DNA of 64,000 nucleotides from Brachionus plicatilis (GCA_010279815.1 QEOQ01000104.1:1-64000); one strand, 5' to 3'. Positions 22,478-34,612 are shown, counted from the first letter of the stretch. Made by a program: numbers and translations. Notes: generated by a model not told the origin, from the sequence alone.

Positions 22478-22621
22478 CTAAACATCTTCATCCGAATCAG
22501 AACTTGAAGTTGCTTCAAGATTTAGTTGAGAAAATGAAGGTTGTAGTTCTTTTTCCATTTCATTTAATTGAGCTGAAGTCTGATGAATATTTTTTTTGCT
22601 GGAGGATGGAGCTCTAGCATT
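22478..22621 (-). other. Possible last exon of an unknown gene
   Basis: Minus-strand sequence after CAATGCTAG encodes a Ser/Glu-rich C-terminus (NEMEKELQPSFSQLNLEA then SSSDSDEDV, stop). The acidic end looks like a real protein terminus. The nearest upstream candidate exon (near 22681-22715) does not join in frame, so the model is incomplete. Confidence 0.25.
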
Positions 22622-22886
22622 GAAAAGAGAATTCAAAAAAAAAATTAGTTAAATAAATTTATTGACTTAATAAAAGTACCATAAGCTGATCAAAGATTGT
22701 CTCTTTATTAATAACCTTATTTTGAAAAATTAAAAAACAAATCAAAATTAAAAATCAAAAAAGTTCATTAGAAACATATTTTTCTAATTAAATAAAAAAA
22801 ATATTTCTTGAAATTAATTTTTTTAAGGCAATGTGAAATTTAAGTTTTAGTGAAATTTTAGCTCATATTGAAGGAATTCAATGAAA

Positions 22887-23432
22887 AATAGGAAAATTTT
22901 TTTGGTTTAATTTTTCTTTTGATTGGTTAAAAGAAAAGACGTTTGTTTGTGAAACTTTTATTTTTATTGGTTAAACAAAATTACAATATTTTACAAAAAA
23001 TAATGAAAAAAAATTAACATAATACAATTTTAATTTTGTTTGCCTTTTTTAACATAAAAACGGGAAATAACCTCGTTCGATAAAAAAAAGTTTTTACTTG
23101 TTATTCCTTTCCAAGGATTTTAAAAATCCTGTGAGTTTTTAACTTAATTTGAAATGATTTTTCATCAATTTCAAAAAAATCGCTTTTATTGATTAACCTT
23201 TCCTTAATTATCCTATAATCAAAAAGAAAATCTGTTGCGTCGCTATACACTTTTGAAAATTATCAGTCTTTCTCATATAACTCATAAATTTTTATGTTAA
23301 TTTTATTTCGTTTTTTTTTGTAAAATATTGCATTTTTGTTTAACCAATAAAAATTAAAGTTTCATAAAAAAACGTATTTTCTTTTAACCAATCAAAAAAA
23401 TATTTCAAACAAGAAAAATTTCCTTTTTTCTC
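22887..23432. mobile_element. Large inverted repeat (MITE-like), arms about 130 bp
   Basis: Bases 22887-23024 and 23290-23430 are imperfect reverse complements; shared words include TTGATTGGTTAAAAGAAAA and TTTTTATTGGTTAAACAAA. The loop is about 265 bp and non-coding. A GGCAATGTGAAATTTA stretch at 22828 resembles the terminus of the MITE at 8275, but no matching right end is seen. Target duplication not identified. Confidence 0.6.
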
Positions 23433-23655
23433 CAACATGCTTTTATTCGAAAAATAATAAAACTGAATTTACTGCTCAATTCAACTGTAACAAAAAAAGG
23501 AATTGGATAAGAAAAATTGGTGCGAAAATAGCAATTATTAATTAAATAAAATAATAAATTCAGTCAATTCTTTTACGATCAATTCATTAGACAGTGAATT
23601 GGACTAGTTGACTTTTGGACACGATTCTTCGATCAATAATTTTAACTTAAGTGAC

Positions 23656-23905
23656 TAAGAAAAGTTTTTTTATTTTTCTAAAAATAAAAGTAACAATGTA
23701 ATATACAGTTCAGATTTTGAAACAAAATTCTTGCATAATATAAACGAGGTGATAAAAAAAATTTATCGTTTAATAGAAAAATCAGGACTCCTGAGAATTA
23801 TAATAATTACAGTCGCAGCATTCATGAGTTTAATTTTTGTATATGCTATACATATGAAGATTTTGCGGACAGATTTAGCATTTTGTAAAATGTTAGTTGA
23901 TTAAT
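23656..23905 (+). other. Possible exon of a small single-pass membrane protein
   Basis: A frame without an upstream ATG encodes about 80 residues ending in TAA 23903-23905. It contains a hydrophobic segment (IIIITVAAFMSLIFVYAIHM) preceded by a charged region with NEVIKKIYRLIEKS. It might be a last exon or chance. No family recognised. Confidence 0.2.
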
Positions 23906-23991
23906 GTTTTAAAAAAGGAATGTCAGTTTTAATTGGTAAATAAACACGCCTGTACATGAGAAATTTCAATCAATTAATCAATTAATCAATT

Positions 23992-24112
23992 AAGCTTTTT
24001 ACTTTTATTCCTTATCAAGGATTATCCTTAAAAAGTTTTTTTAATTGGTTGTACAAACATGTTGAATAATCCAATTATTTTTCTACTCATGAAAAACTCT
24101 AAGCATTCTGCA
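23992..24112 (+). repeat. Dispersed repeat, second copy at 43140-43275
   Basis: AAGCTTTTTACTTTTATTCC through CATGAAAAACTC and CATTCTGCAT is found again at 43140-43275 with a small insertion. The shared core CTTATCAAGGATTATCCTT is partly palindromic. No coding capacity. The second copy begins exactly where the NRPS-derived inverted duplication ends. Confidence 0.75.
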
Positions 24113-24172
24113 TACAATTATAATAAATTAAAAAATTTTTATGTCCAAAATTACATGTAAAAATCTTCATAT

Positions 24173-24628
24173 NNNNNNNNNNNNNNNNNNNNNNNNNNNN
24201 NNNNNNNNNNNNNNNNNNNNNNNNNNNNNNNNNNNNNNNNNNNNNNNNNNNNNNNNNNNNNNNNNNNNNNNNNNNNNNNNNNNNNNNNNNNNNNNNNNNN
24301 NNNNNNNNNNNNNNNNNNNNNNNNNNNNNNNNNNNNNNNNNNNNNNNNNNNNNNNNNNNNNNNNNNNNNNNNNNNNNNNNNNNNNNNNNNNNNNNNNNNN
24401 NNNNNNNNNNNNNNNNNNNNNNNNNNNNNNNNNNNNNNNNNNNNNNNNNNNNNNNNNNNNNNNNNNNNNNNNNNNNNNNNNNNNNNNNNNNNNNNNNNNN
24501 NNNNNNNNNNNNNNNNNNNNNNNNNNNNNNNNNNNNNNNNNNNNNNNNNNNNNNNNNNNNNNNNNNNNNNNNNNNNNNNNNNNNNNNNNNNNNNNNNNNN
24601 NNNNNNNNNNNNNNNNNNNNNNNNNNNN
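24173..24628. other. Sequencing gap (456 N)
   Basis: Run of N. Anything crossing it is unknown. Confidence 1.
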
Positions 24629-25240
24629 TCACAAGATAACCATTTTTTTAATTTGAAATAAAATCTTTGTTTTGAATAGAAGAATATTTTTTTTGAGAGT
24701 GAGAGAGAGAGAAAATGAAATTACAATTTTTTAATTATCGAAAAATAGCGTCGCTGCATTTTTATACTCTTATTCGGTTAAAAGGTTAAATAGAATCTTA
24801 TTTGGACTAATTGGGTGATCTTTTTGACTAATAGGGTTAAATCTATTATTCTTTTAAAACCTAAAAAAAACCCCATTAGATGAAGCCCTAAGGACATTTC
24901 CTAAAATTCTAAAAAAATTCTCTTAGATACTTTAGCATGTGCTGAATCTAACAAGCGAAATAGGTTAGAGCTTAAGTATTACCTAGGGCCTTTAAGCACC
25001 CTTCTCCCAAATCACTAATTCGAGGCTTTTTCACCTCATTAGGCGTAGTCGAACTTTAAGAGAAAAAAAAGCATATAACGATTTTTTTTAAAAATATTTC
25101 ACACATATCATTCGATTTCTCTCCTCGAGTTCTACATATCAAGATATTTTTTTAGGGAGTAGCTTTAAAAATGAAGGAGATATAGGGTTTTTTCAAATTC
25201 GTTCACCCTATTAACACATAACCCCTTTAGACTAGGTTAC
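24629..25240. other. No gene recognised
   Basis: AT-rich sequence with a short GA-repeat near 24697-24713. No RNA gene or coding frame could be supported. Confidence 0.4.
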
Positions 25241-25454
25241 CATGGCTCTATATTACTTTTTAGAAAAATTTTTTAGAGAAAAAGACAAAAATTTTGTCGA
25301 AATACTTTAGAGAAATTTTTTTAGTGAAAAATTTAAGAGAAAAATTTCTGTGAAAATTATGTGTGAAAATTTTTTCTACAAAAATCTAATACTAGAATAT
25401 TCTTATTTAATTCAAATTTACTTAGTGAATTTAATTATTGAATATAATTTGAAT

Positions 25455-26797
25455 TTATTGATCTTGAAGCTTTTAAAAATTTAAATTTGAATGACGAAAG
25501 ACAGTCACCATATTTGCGTCTAAGAAACCGCACTATTCCAAAAACACAAGCGGTCGCAAATAGTGATGCTTCGGACGAAACAGTTCATACAAGTCCAATA
25601 TTATCAAATGAAAATTGTTTTTGTGATTCTTTTTCGAATGTTAACAACAACTCAAACCAATTAGTTAATTATTCTAGTAGTAGTAGTGATGATAGTATAA
25701 ATGAACCGTACTATGACGTTAATGATTTATTAAGTTCTGACGACAATTCAATCGAATCTGTAAAAGATACCTCTAAGTTATCAATCGAATCGACCTTCGA
25801 AGAATTAATATTTAGCAAAACAACAAAGTTAAAACCAAAAATTGTATATAGTGAATATGAGTATATATACGAAAAATCATATGGTAATAAAAAATATTGG
25901 CGTTGTTCGTATGTCGATCTTAGTGCAAAGAAGTATTGCAAAGCAACTTTGTTTTATCAATTATTTACGATTAATGTTATAGAGTCAGGTCGAAATATTC
26001 TATTGTTATACGCATTTTTAAGCAATAAAAATCAAGATACATACTTTAGACTTTTCGAATGTTTAAGTACTCGATTGAATTCTAGTCCAGATTATATTTT
26101 TTGCGATTTTGAGAAAGCGATTTTAAATTCGTTAGAAAAATTTTTTCCAAGTAGCAAATTAAGCGGGTGTTGGTTCCATTTGGCGGATAATTTATTTAAA
26201 CATGTGCAAAGTAATGGTTTAGTTAAAGAGTTTAGATGTCGATCAAATTTTAGTTTACGTAAGTGTTACAAATATGTGAAATTTTTGGCGTTTGTACCAG
26301 CGCATGATGTAATTGAAACTTTTGAAATGATTAAAGATATTTCGCCAAAGAACTTTAAGCCAATACTAGACTACTTTGAAAAATTTTACATCGGATTGCC
26401 TATGAAAAATGACACAACAAAAAGAGCAGTTCCACAATATCCCATAAAATTATGGAATGTTCACAAAAGAATTATTAAAGATTTGCCACGCACTAATAAT
26501 CATATAGAAGCTTGGCACAGATCACTCAAACAAGACATAGAAAGTCATCCAACATTCATCAAACTTTTAAAGCATCTTCTTCGAGAACAGCGTCTGGCTG
26601 AAAAGTTAATTGATGAAGTTCGAGTAGGCATTTTTGGCAGAAGATCAAACAAAGAAGTTAAAAAAGATATTGCTGTTAAAAATTTATTAGAACAGTATGA
26701 TTCAGAACAAAAATTTTTATTTTTAGATAAGTTGATTGTCATTTATGACACTAAAAAAGTAATATTAAATGAAAATTTAGATATTGAATATAGTTAA
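25455..26797 (+). pseudogene. MULE 3 transposase-derived ORF lacking the first catalytic Asp
   Basis: The frame is open for more than 430 codons with no in-frame ATG near its beginning; it opens with QSPYLRLRNRT, matching the start of the MULE 1 protein. Then come a Ser/Asp-rich region and a FLYWCH finger (IYEKSYGNKKYWRC...KKYC). The finger runs directly into FYQLFTINV, a piece of the catalytic core. In MULE 1 the same core piece is preceded by the DGTF motif with the first catalytic Asp, which is absent here. The second Asp (FCDFEKAI), the CWFHLADN block and PRTNNHIEAWHRSLK are kept. The deletion is in frame. Either a dead deletion copy or a protein kept for DNA binding; the long frame without stops is striking next to the broken MULE 1. 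Element ends near 25240 and 26990 (GGTTACC-like) are uncertain. Confidence 0.75.
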
Positions 26798-27105
26798 AGT
26801 GATTAAATTAATGTAAATATTGACTAATTAGTAGATTTTTTTTTCCAATAATATTTTTCACACATTTTTTTTCAATAATAATTTCCTCTTATTTTTTTCA
26901 ATAAAGTAATTTTCTATAAAAGTGTCAATTTTTTCTCGAACATTTTTCACAATTTTTTTTTTCTCAAAAATGATAGGTTGCCGTTACCATATATTAAATT
27001 GATTTAAATTTTTATTTTTTTACCTTTTTTTTGGCAGCCCGTATATTTTAGAAAAAAAAAAAGTCTTTGGTGGGACTTTTTTTTGAGAAAAATAAAAAAA
27101 AATTT

Positions 27106-27214
27106 TAAGTCAAGTCATTGACTTGACTTGAGAAAAAAAAAATAATTTTAAGTAGTGACAAGTCAAGTCATTGACTAGACATGACTTAAGACTTGTGACT
27201 TAAAAACAACTCTG
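27106..27214. repeat. hAT-like transposon end with AAGTCAAGTC words
   Basis: Cluster of AAGTCAAGTCA/TTGACTTGACTT palindromic words ending in GACTTAAAAACAACTCTG. Inward from the right this reads CAGAGTTG, the terminus also seen at 31836 and 36358. The rest of the element was not identified. Confidence 0.5.
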
Positions 27215-27546
27215 AATAAAATGCAACTCTCGATTATACAAATGCATAATTAAAACAAATGCAGAAGAAAATTATTATGGTTAACGATGCAGAAGCTTTT
27301 ATCAAAAAAAACGATGGATACAAACAACTAAGAAAACTAATAATCGATAAAGGCAAATAAAGATATACACGATAAGATGTTCGAAATAAATCAAAGATTA
27401 ATTTTATAAAGAAGCAATTAACAATCATTTTTTTAATAATCATTTTATTTATTCAATTAATTAATTTTCAATTTTTTTTTTTTTGTCAAAATGAAGTTCT
27501 AAAAATTGAGTTCATCGAGGACGATTCAATCTTAAAAGGCGGAATA
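27215..27546. other. No gene recognised
   Basis: AT-rich stretch with a short plus-strand frame (MQKKIIMVNDAEAFIKK, about 27259) that ends after about 33 codons. No homology is evident. Confidence 0.3.
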
Positions 27547-27821
27547 TGTAACCCTGAATAATCACTTATTCATTAGTTTGTTTACTGATGCACAAAGATA
27601 AGTAAGAATTATACTTGTCACGTATCTCAGAAGTTAGACGCTTCGAAATGCTGACACATTCATTTAGCATTAAGCTCACATCTTGACTTAATTATAAGCT
27701 AGTGTTCTTGACACGAGCATATAGGTATAAATAACAATTCCATTCTTAGAACTTCAGAACGTTCAATATCTTAAATAAAGCTTTTAAAAGATTAAACATT
27801 GTTTATTATAAACCGGTTACA
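27547..27821 (+). repeat. 5' LTR of truncated gypsy element 3
   Basis: Starts TGTAACCCTGAATAATC and ends CCGGTTACA, with internal TATAAATAA and AATAAA signals. It is followed at once by TTGGTAGCAGCGA, a plausible tRNA primer-binding site. No second LTR was found in the window. Confidence 0.75.
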
Positions 27822-27854
27822 ATTGGTAGCAGCGATAAAAAGATGATTTTTTTA

Positions 27855-28490
27855 TGGTACCCATTTCAAAAGATTACCTTGAAAAACTTAGTGTACAAGA
27901 GCTCGTACACTTAATAAAGACACAAAATGGGTTAGGAGCATATTAAATTGGTTGGAAAAGCATTACGGGATAATGAATTAAAAATTAAGCCAAACAAATG
28001 TCACTGGTTAGCAAAAAAAATAAAGTCCTTGGATATGTAGTAATATCTTCTTCAATTGAGATGGATCCTTCTAAAATCCAAGCAATTTTAGGTAGAAAAC
28101 GCCCTCAAAATCTTAAACAAGTTCAAGAGTTTATAGGAGCAACAAATTACTGTAGAGTTTTCATAAAGGACTACGCTAAAATTTCACAACCTTTATATGT
28201 TTTGCTTAAAAAAGATCTTAAATTCAAATGTTAAGTTGAACAGGAAAAAGCTTTTAACACGCTTATAGAAACTCTTACATCTGAACCAATACTAAGACAA
28301 CCTGATTTCAAGAAGAAATTTATTTTGCACACAGATGCATCAGGATATGCCACGGGAGCTATCCTGTCTCAAATGGATAACAGTGAAGAGTATGTGTGTT
28401 CATATTCTTCATAACTCCTTAAAGGTGCTGAATTAAAGCGTTACAGAACGCGAATGTTTGGTTCTCGTGTGGGGAATCAAGAATAATCAT
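27855..28490 (+). pseudogene. Truncated gypsy 3 gag/RT/RNase H remnant
   Basis: A short gag start (MVPISKDYLEKLSVQELV) jumps directly into the end of an RT (IKPNKCHW, VLGYVVISSS, QVQEFIGATNYCRVFI) and then an RNase H start (KFILHTDASGYATGAIL). A large internal deletion removed most of gag, protease and RT. Stops are at about 28234 and 28412. The element breaks off around 28490, without integrase or 3' LTR. Confidence 0.8.
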
Positions 28491-28536
28491 CATTTAAAGA
28501 TATTATATCAAAATACTGAAGCGATACGTTGACGCG

Positions 28537-29160
28537 ATGGTTGACGAAGAACTAGAGGAAGAGGAGGAGGAGGGTTTTATCCCGGCTGAGGAAATACTTA
28601 AACGACAACTCATGTCAGAATTCAAGCGGAATTCTAAGTTTGATCTTAGAGATGTCGAGTATTTTGTAAGGATTTATTTAATAATTTTTTTAGAAGTGTA
28701 ATTTAACAATAATTTTACTAATTAAGATCAATGGCATAATTGGGCACAAATTTGAAGAAGGTAAATTAAAACTCCTCCTTAAATGGGATAAAGTTGGAAA
28801 AAAAGAATACCAAGAGTAAATTTAATATCTTTTTCTTAAAAAACTTTTATTTTAATTTTGCGTAGTTCATGGGAGGCCTTCTCGGACGTGTATGCTCCAA
28901 CTTTATACAAAAATTATTCGAAAAAAAACAAAACCAAATTTGGCAAGAAATTTAAGCGTTGCAGGCCCAAAAGAGCCACAGATGGGACAAACCATTTCAA
29001 ATTAGCAACCGATTTAACAAAAGAACAATTGGGTTTAGCCGAGAAAACCTTTGAAACAAAAGGAAAAGGTCCGATTACAAAAAAGAGAAGAAAAAATGGC
29101 ATCTTGAAGTTGATGATTAATTCAAAAAGTTTATCTTTAGATATTAAACTAAATCCTTGA
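28537..29160 (+). CDS. Chromodomain protein (HP1-like), three exons
   Basis: Exons are 28537-28665, 28727-28815 and 28866-29160, which join to 513 nt, a 170-aa protein. An acidic N-terminus (EELEEEEEEGFIPAEE) is followed by a chromodomain split by both introns: DVEYF, INGIIGHKFEEGKLKLLLKW and DSWEAFSDV, matching the usual order of aromatic cage, KW and WE positions. Chromodomains bind methylated histone tails. The C-terminal 80 residues are basic (KKNKTKFGKKFKRCRPKR) without a recognisable chromoshadow domain. The gene starts 47 bp after the gypsy 3 remnant ends. It could be a host heterochromatin factor or a captured retrotransposon chromodomain, but two introns favour a host gene. Confidence 0.75.
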
Positions 29161-29557
29161 TTTAATTTAAATAATTCTAATGTAACATCCCTTACATGCA
29201 ATGTAGATTTAGAAAATAAAAAAAAATTGAAAAACATTTTCTCAGTCCATTGACAATCTATTTTAATATTTGAAACATTGGAAAATATTAATATACTTTT
29301 AATATTTTAATATAGATTTTTTTAAAAAAAAATTAACAATAAAATGTGATTGAAAAAAAAATTTTATTTTAGACTTTAATTTCTAATTGGTAAATTATTT
29401 TAAATTTAATGAATCTTGAGGAAGTATAATTAAAAATACTAAATCCTTTAATCAATAATGATAAAAATTTTTTTACTTTTAACATGGTATAAAAAAAGCA
29501 TCTAGAATTAATTTTAAAATTAAAAATCTTAGAATAAAAAAGCTTTAAAAATTAATA
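29161..29557. other. No gene recognised
   Basis: AT-rich spacer after the chromodomain gene; presumably its 3' UTR and intergenic sequence. Confidence 0.4.
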
Positions 29558-30290
29558 ATGAAAAAAACAAGTTTTGACCTCGTTAAATTTGTTAAAATTA
29601 CTATTGATATCTTTGAAACTCATCAAATTGATCCAAAAGTAATTCTAAATCTATCAAGATGTTCTGATAATGTATGGTTTATAATTAGCAAACAATATTT
29701 TGGTTATAATGATTTTAAAAATTCGATGTTAATTTTCACTTGGTTTAAAATAAATACCAATAACTATGCCAAAATTGTAGAGAACAAGATGAAGCATCCT
29801 TTATTAATAACAGAACCGAATGTGTCGAAAGATTTTAAAAAATGGATATTGAGTTTGAAAAATCAGAATTTCAAAGCTTTAAAATCTCTGGTAGTAATAG
29901 AAAACGCCTTTTAATTGATTTTGAGGAGGCCATGAACAAAAAACTTAATTCAGCTGGATTTAAATGCTATTTTAGTTGTAGCTACAACTGGTTTAAGAAA
30001 ATCAATCCATAAAAAAGCAATAAAGAAATTTGGTCTGGTCTGGACTTTATAAATGTATTGCTCCAAATTGTACAAATTTTGTTAGACCTGTAAATAAAAA
30101 ATAATTAAGACTCTAAAACAATCGTCAATATTTTATATTGTGATTCTTTCGATCACTGCCAAGTTAAAAAACAAGTTAGAATAGTTGGAGAACAAAGAGA
30201 GGCACTTGGTTTGAGGCTAAAATCTTATGGAATATTAAATACTTATAACACAATCAAAATGTCGAGCATTGTATAAAAAAAAGCTATTTT
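29558..30290 (+). pseudogene. OTU-type transposon gene, N-terminal part (broken)
   Basis: An open frame from ATG 29558 (KKTSFDLVKFVKITIDIFE) runs 118 codons. Beyond it, pieces in different frames include a zinc-binding-like CIAPNCTNFVRPVNKK, then ILYCDSFDHC and GLRLKSYGILNTYNTIKM. This arrangement of a C-x4-C motif before an RNase H-type core is common in animal DNA transposons. At least two frameshifts and several stops. It joins functionally with the next two entries. Confidence 0.5.
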
Positions 30291-30343
30291 CTTAAATTAT
30301 AATTTATCTTTGCTTTTTAATTTATAAAATTTTATATTATTGT

Positions 30344-31830
30344 TTGATTAATTTAGCAAATTCAATTCGAGTAAATACTTTGCACAAAATAAAGAATGAA
30401 CTAGACGAAGATAAAGATGTAGAAGGTCAGAAAAAACCTCTGCTATATTCAATTGTCTTTCATGATAAAAAAAGAAAACAAATAATACCATTAGCAGAGT
30501 TTATTTCATTCGATCAGAGTTCGAAATCGATTTCAAGTTTCTTTCACTTCATCTACTATAATCTAGAAGAAAACACAAAAAAAACACAATTTTCAATAGC
30601 ACCAATTATTGTTACTGATTTTTCATGGGCATTTATAAACGCAGTTTTAAGTGTTTTTAACAAGTTTTCAATTAAAGAATATCTCGAATGGTGTTTTTTA
30701 AAATTATTAGGGAATGCTAAAGATAAAGCTGATATATTGATTCCTAAAACGAGAATTTATCTTTGCTCCACTCATTTTTCAAAATTAATTATTAAGAAGG
30801 CTAGGAAAATTGAAACTGATTCAAATGTAAGAAATTTTTTTATATTTTGCTTTACGATGCTACAAAATTCAATTTCAAAAGTGCAATTTAATAACTATCT
30901 TTTAAATATATTTAATATTTTCAAAAATCCACACAATGATTCAAGAGTTTTATATTCTTTATCAGTAATGCGATTAGAAATTATGAAGAGAAATTTAGAT
31001 TTTTATGATTTTTCAAGTGTTGAAGAAGAAGGTGTTACTTCAGATAGATCTCACGATTTTTCTTTCGAAAAAGAAGCGATTACCAATGATAGTCTCGAAA
31101 CCATTAAAAATTCTTCTCCTTTTACAAGCCATTATAAAAATATCTTAAAAAATTATGAAGAAAAGTTGAAAAATTCAGAAATCAAAAATAGTTGAAAGAG
31201 TATTTTTTTTAATCCAAAATTGTTCTGGTTGATAGAAAATCAGCTTTATTTACTACTAATTTGGAGTGGCTTAATAATCGAAAATTTTAAAAAAAGTCAT
31301 CCTGCTGATTTATCTGATTGTTTCAAAACACGACTTTCAAATAATCCAGTAGAAAATTATTTTGGAGTTTTAAAAAACAGAATTTTACAAAACCGTAGAG
31401 TGTTTCCAAGTGAATTCGTCAGTTTGAATTTTCTTAGAATTAAATCAAAATATCTGGAAATTTACCTTAATGATTCCAACTCTTAAGAAAATTCCGACTC
31501 AGTTATCAGAGAGAAGGAGAATTGGACAGAACAAAAAGAGAAAAAACAAAAAAAACGTTTTCTTTATGAAAATGCACCAATAAAGGAAAAAGGATTCTTC
31601 CTTAAAATAAAGATATTTATAAAATTATTTATCAAGATATATTTGAGTTTGATTCAAAAGGGATAAACGATCAATTTCCAAGTAATCAATTTAAAAATGT
31701 ATCAGGCTTTATTAATGATTTTATCAGCAAATTTACCTGCAATAATGACCGAATGGAAATTGATGAATTAGAAGAAAATGAATATGAAATGAAACCTGAA
31801 GAACCTTCAAAAAATTCTGATGATTATGTG
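30344..31830 (+). pseudogene. OTU-type transposon gene, transposase core (broken)
   Basis: The frame from 30344 encodes SIAPIIVTDFSWAFINAVL (an acidic residue followed by a helix, as in MULE-like cores), IYLCSTHFSKLIIKKARK (C..H block), and after a stop near 31194 SNNPVENYFGVLKNRIL, which carries the likely catalytic Glu. The downstream frame runs in pieces to DDYVEN at the hAT insertion site. The distinctive VTDFSW, C-STHF and NNPVE blocks suggest a MULE-related or other RNase H-fold transposase; the exact superfamily is uncertain. Confidence 0.5.
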
Positions 31831-31835
31831 GAAAA

Positions 31836-34612
31836 CAGAGTTGGGAAACTGATACTGAATAACTGATCAGTATCAGTTAATTTCAGTTATCAGTTAAACT
31901 GAAACTGACCGATAACTGATTTTGAATTAACTGAGACTGACTGAAAACTGTTTTACTATTTATTTGAATTTTTGAAAATTTTTTTTTCGGTTTTAATTTA
32001 GTTTTACACTTATATATTTTTTTGACTAGTTAGTAATGCTTTGCAATAAATAAAAAGCTAATATATACATTATCTAAACCTTTTTTATTTTCTTTTATTT
32101 GAAATAAAGTTCATTTTAAAAATGTCAGAGATAAGGTCAGATTCAAATATGTCTACAAAGAATATTGCGTTTCATTTTTTTCCTGATTTGAAATTTAATT
32201 CGTTAAGTAAAAAAAACGAAGGTCATTGTAAATTTTGTTCAAACGATAAAAAAAGATTTGACAACAAGGGCAATTATACAAATTTTAAAAGACACGCCGC
32301 AACAATGCATGTCAAACTTTTAAATGATTTTTTAAAAAATTCAAAACCAACTTTAGTTTTTGAACCTTTAACAAATCAATTAAAAATATCAACTAACGAG
32401 TCGGATCATGAAAAACAAGTCAAATTTAAAAATTCTGTTATTGAAGATTTGATAATCGGTTGTGGTTTTCCTTTGTCTATAGTTGATAAACCCGGTTTTC
32501 ACTCTTTTACAAAAAAAGAGTGTAGTTAAAAGTTGTCTAAACTCTGTAGAAAAACAATTACTAAACAAGATATTCCGGCAAAATACACTCAAGTAAAAGA
32601 GAATTTAAAAGAGATTATAAGAAAATGTAATAAGTTGTGTGTGACAGTCGATATTTGGTCGGATAGAAGGCTAAGATCGTTTCTTGGCGTTTCTGGTCAT
32701 TTACTCGATGAAGAGTTTGATCTTCATTCGTTTCTTCTTGAATTTTGTATAATAATAGGAAAAAAAACAGGTAAATTTTCGATTAAAATTTAATTTTTTG
32801 TTTGTTTGTTTGAAATTTTTTAAAAAATTTAAAGGAGAAAAAATTGCTCTTGAATATATGAGATTGATTGAAGAATATCAGCTTCAAGATAAGGTTATTA
32901 AAGCCACGACGGATTCTGGATCCAACATGAAAAAAAGCTTTGAAATAGATCTTCCAAGTATAATAGAGGAACACAATGAAAATGTTGGGTTTAAGCTACA
33001 GTTAGAGGACGAAGGCGAACTCGAAGGTGAAATAGCTTATGACCAAGATAACAATGAAACTGAGGAAGAGATAACCATAGAAAAAGATGATGAAACCACC
33101 GAAGATATGATTAGATTTATAAATGATTTTAGTAATCAAAAAATTGCATCAATTGATCGTCTAGCTTGCTTTTCTCACACATTACAGTTGGTTATAAACG
33201 ACTCTATTAAGGATGATTCGATTGTTAGTAATTTTATGGCTAAAATGGGAAGAATAGCTTCCGCAAGCCACCAGTGTCCTGGTTTGGCTGAAAGTATTTC
33301 TACTAACTTAAACTTGACCATTCCAAATCCAGGTGGTGTTCGATGAGATAGCCATTATAGGTGTATATTTGCTATCAATAAATTAGACAAAGATCAATTG
33401 AACAAATTTTTGATTGACAATGATTATCCAAACTTAATTATATTGCCTAATGAGAAAGAAAAAATAGAAGAGTTTCTATACATAATGCAAGCATTTTATA
33501 CGGCAAGTAAATTATCTCAAGCAACAGAAAAGCCCACAATTAGTATTGTAATTTTAGCACATTATTTTGTATTTAAATTAATAATTAAATGGCTATTTTT
33601 CTTTGAGGTCGTCCCTTGTGTTTTAAGTGTTTATTTGCATCTTAAAAAAGTTTCGTCTTCAATCAAATATTTTGATCAATTCATTAGAAAATCAACCAAG
33701 AACTTGGTTAATCGGTATGGTGCAATATTCATAAAGTTAGGTATTGAAACCGAACTTATTGAATCAAAAAACACTTCAAACTTCTCTGACAGTTGTTACA
33801 TGCTTTTGACTCTCTTTGATCCCAGACACAAAGATAAATGGATAAATAAGTTACCTTTGCCGTTGTCTTCGATCTCAAGTCTTAAGACTTTGGTTAAAAA
33901 TGAATTAGTATCTTATGCAACAAAAAGTAATTTATAATTAAACTAAAACCATGTTTATTGTATAAAACTTCTTTTCTTAAAGACAAGTATATTGATTCTA
34001 GAGAAAAATTGTCTCAGGAAAGAATGCTGATTGAGCCAGATATACAAGAACATCAAAGTAAAAAACGAAAATTAGAAATAGAATTAATGTCCTATTTAAG
34101 CTACAATGAGCCGAATGTCCATGTGGAAAACTTTGAAAATTTTGAATTAAAAAGGTTTGAAAATGAACTTGATCTCTATTTAAGTGAGATAAATGAAAAA
34201 ACAGAATGCAATATCCTAAGTTATTGGAAAAATCGGTCTAGAGATTTTAAAGTTTTATCTTTGTTAGTGAGAGATATTTATTCGATTCAAGCCAGCTCGG
34301 CACCTATCGAAAAATATTTTTCTTGGTCTACATTTTTGATGAGACCACATAGAAGTAGATTCACTTATAAAAATTTATCAAATATAATGTTTCTAAAATG
34401 TAATAAAAAATATATGTAAATATCCGTTTTAAATGTTAATTAGACTTTAATTTTTATAAACTGTTTAATAAATAAACTAATTGTATCATTTTTCTAATTA
34501 ACTGATTTTTAACTGATAACTGATACCCATTAACTGAGACTGATACTGAACTGATGCTCGAAAAACTGATACTGACTGAAAACTGATTTTTTTATAACTG
34601 ATCCCAACTCTG
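31836..34612 (+). mobile_element. hAT transposon with perfect 8-bp TSD
   Basis: GTGGAAAA at 31828-31835 is repeated at 34613-34620. The ends are CAGAGTTGGGA and its inverse TCCCAACTCTG. Both subterminal regions (31846-31952 and 34498-34600) are arrays of AACTGATA/ACTGATACTGA words. Length 2777 bp. It splits the OTU-type transposon gene between the transposase and OTU parts. Confidence 0.95.
32122..34419 (+). pseudogene. hAT transposase (BED finger, RNase H, dimerisation domain), slightly broken
   Basis: Exon 1 is 32122-32770, a 64-bp intron follows, and exon 2 starts at 32835. A BED-type zinc finger is seen as GHCKFCSNDKKRF...KRHAATMH. The core has VTVDIWSDRRLRSFLGVSG (first Asp), KATTDSGSNMKK (second Asp region) and RLACFSHTLQLVIND. 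The C-terminal hAT dimerisation region has LSYWKNRSRDFKVLSLL and SSAPIEKYFSWSTFLM. Lesions are TAA at 32527-32529, TGA at 33344-33346 (in the GGVR-SHYRC motif where Trp is usual) and a frameshift near 33940. Otherwise full length, so the insertion is fairly young. Confidence 0.88.

Noticed and set aside
24099..24656. Open frames across the N run
   Set aside because: They consist of unknown bases and cannot be judged.
24900..25080. rRNA- or tRNA-like segment with higher GC
   Set aside because: No cloverleaf, anticodon arm or conserved rRNA block could be traced.
25487..26797. Functional MULE transposase
   Set aside because: The first catalytic Asp block is missing and no start codon was found, so transposase activity is unlikely.
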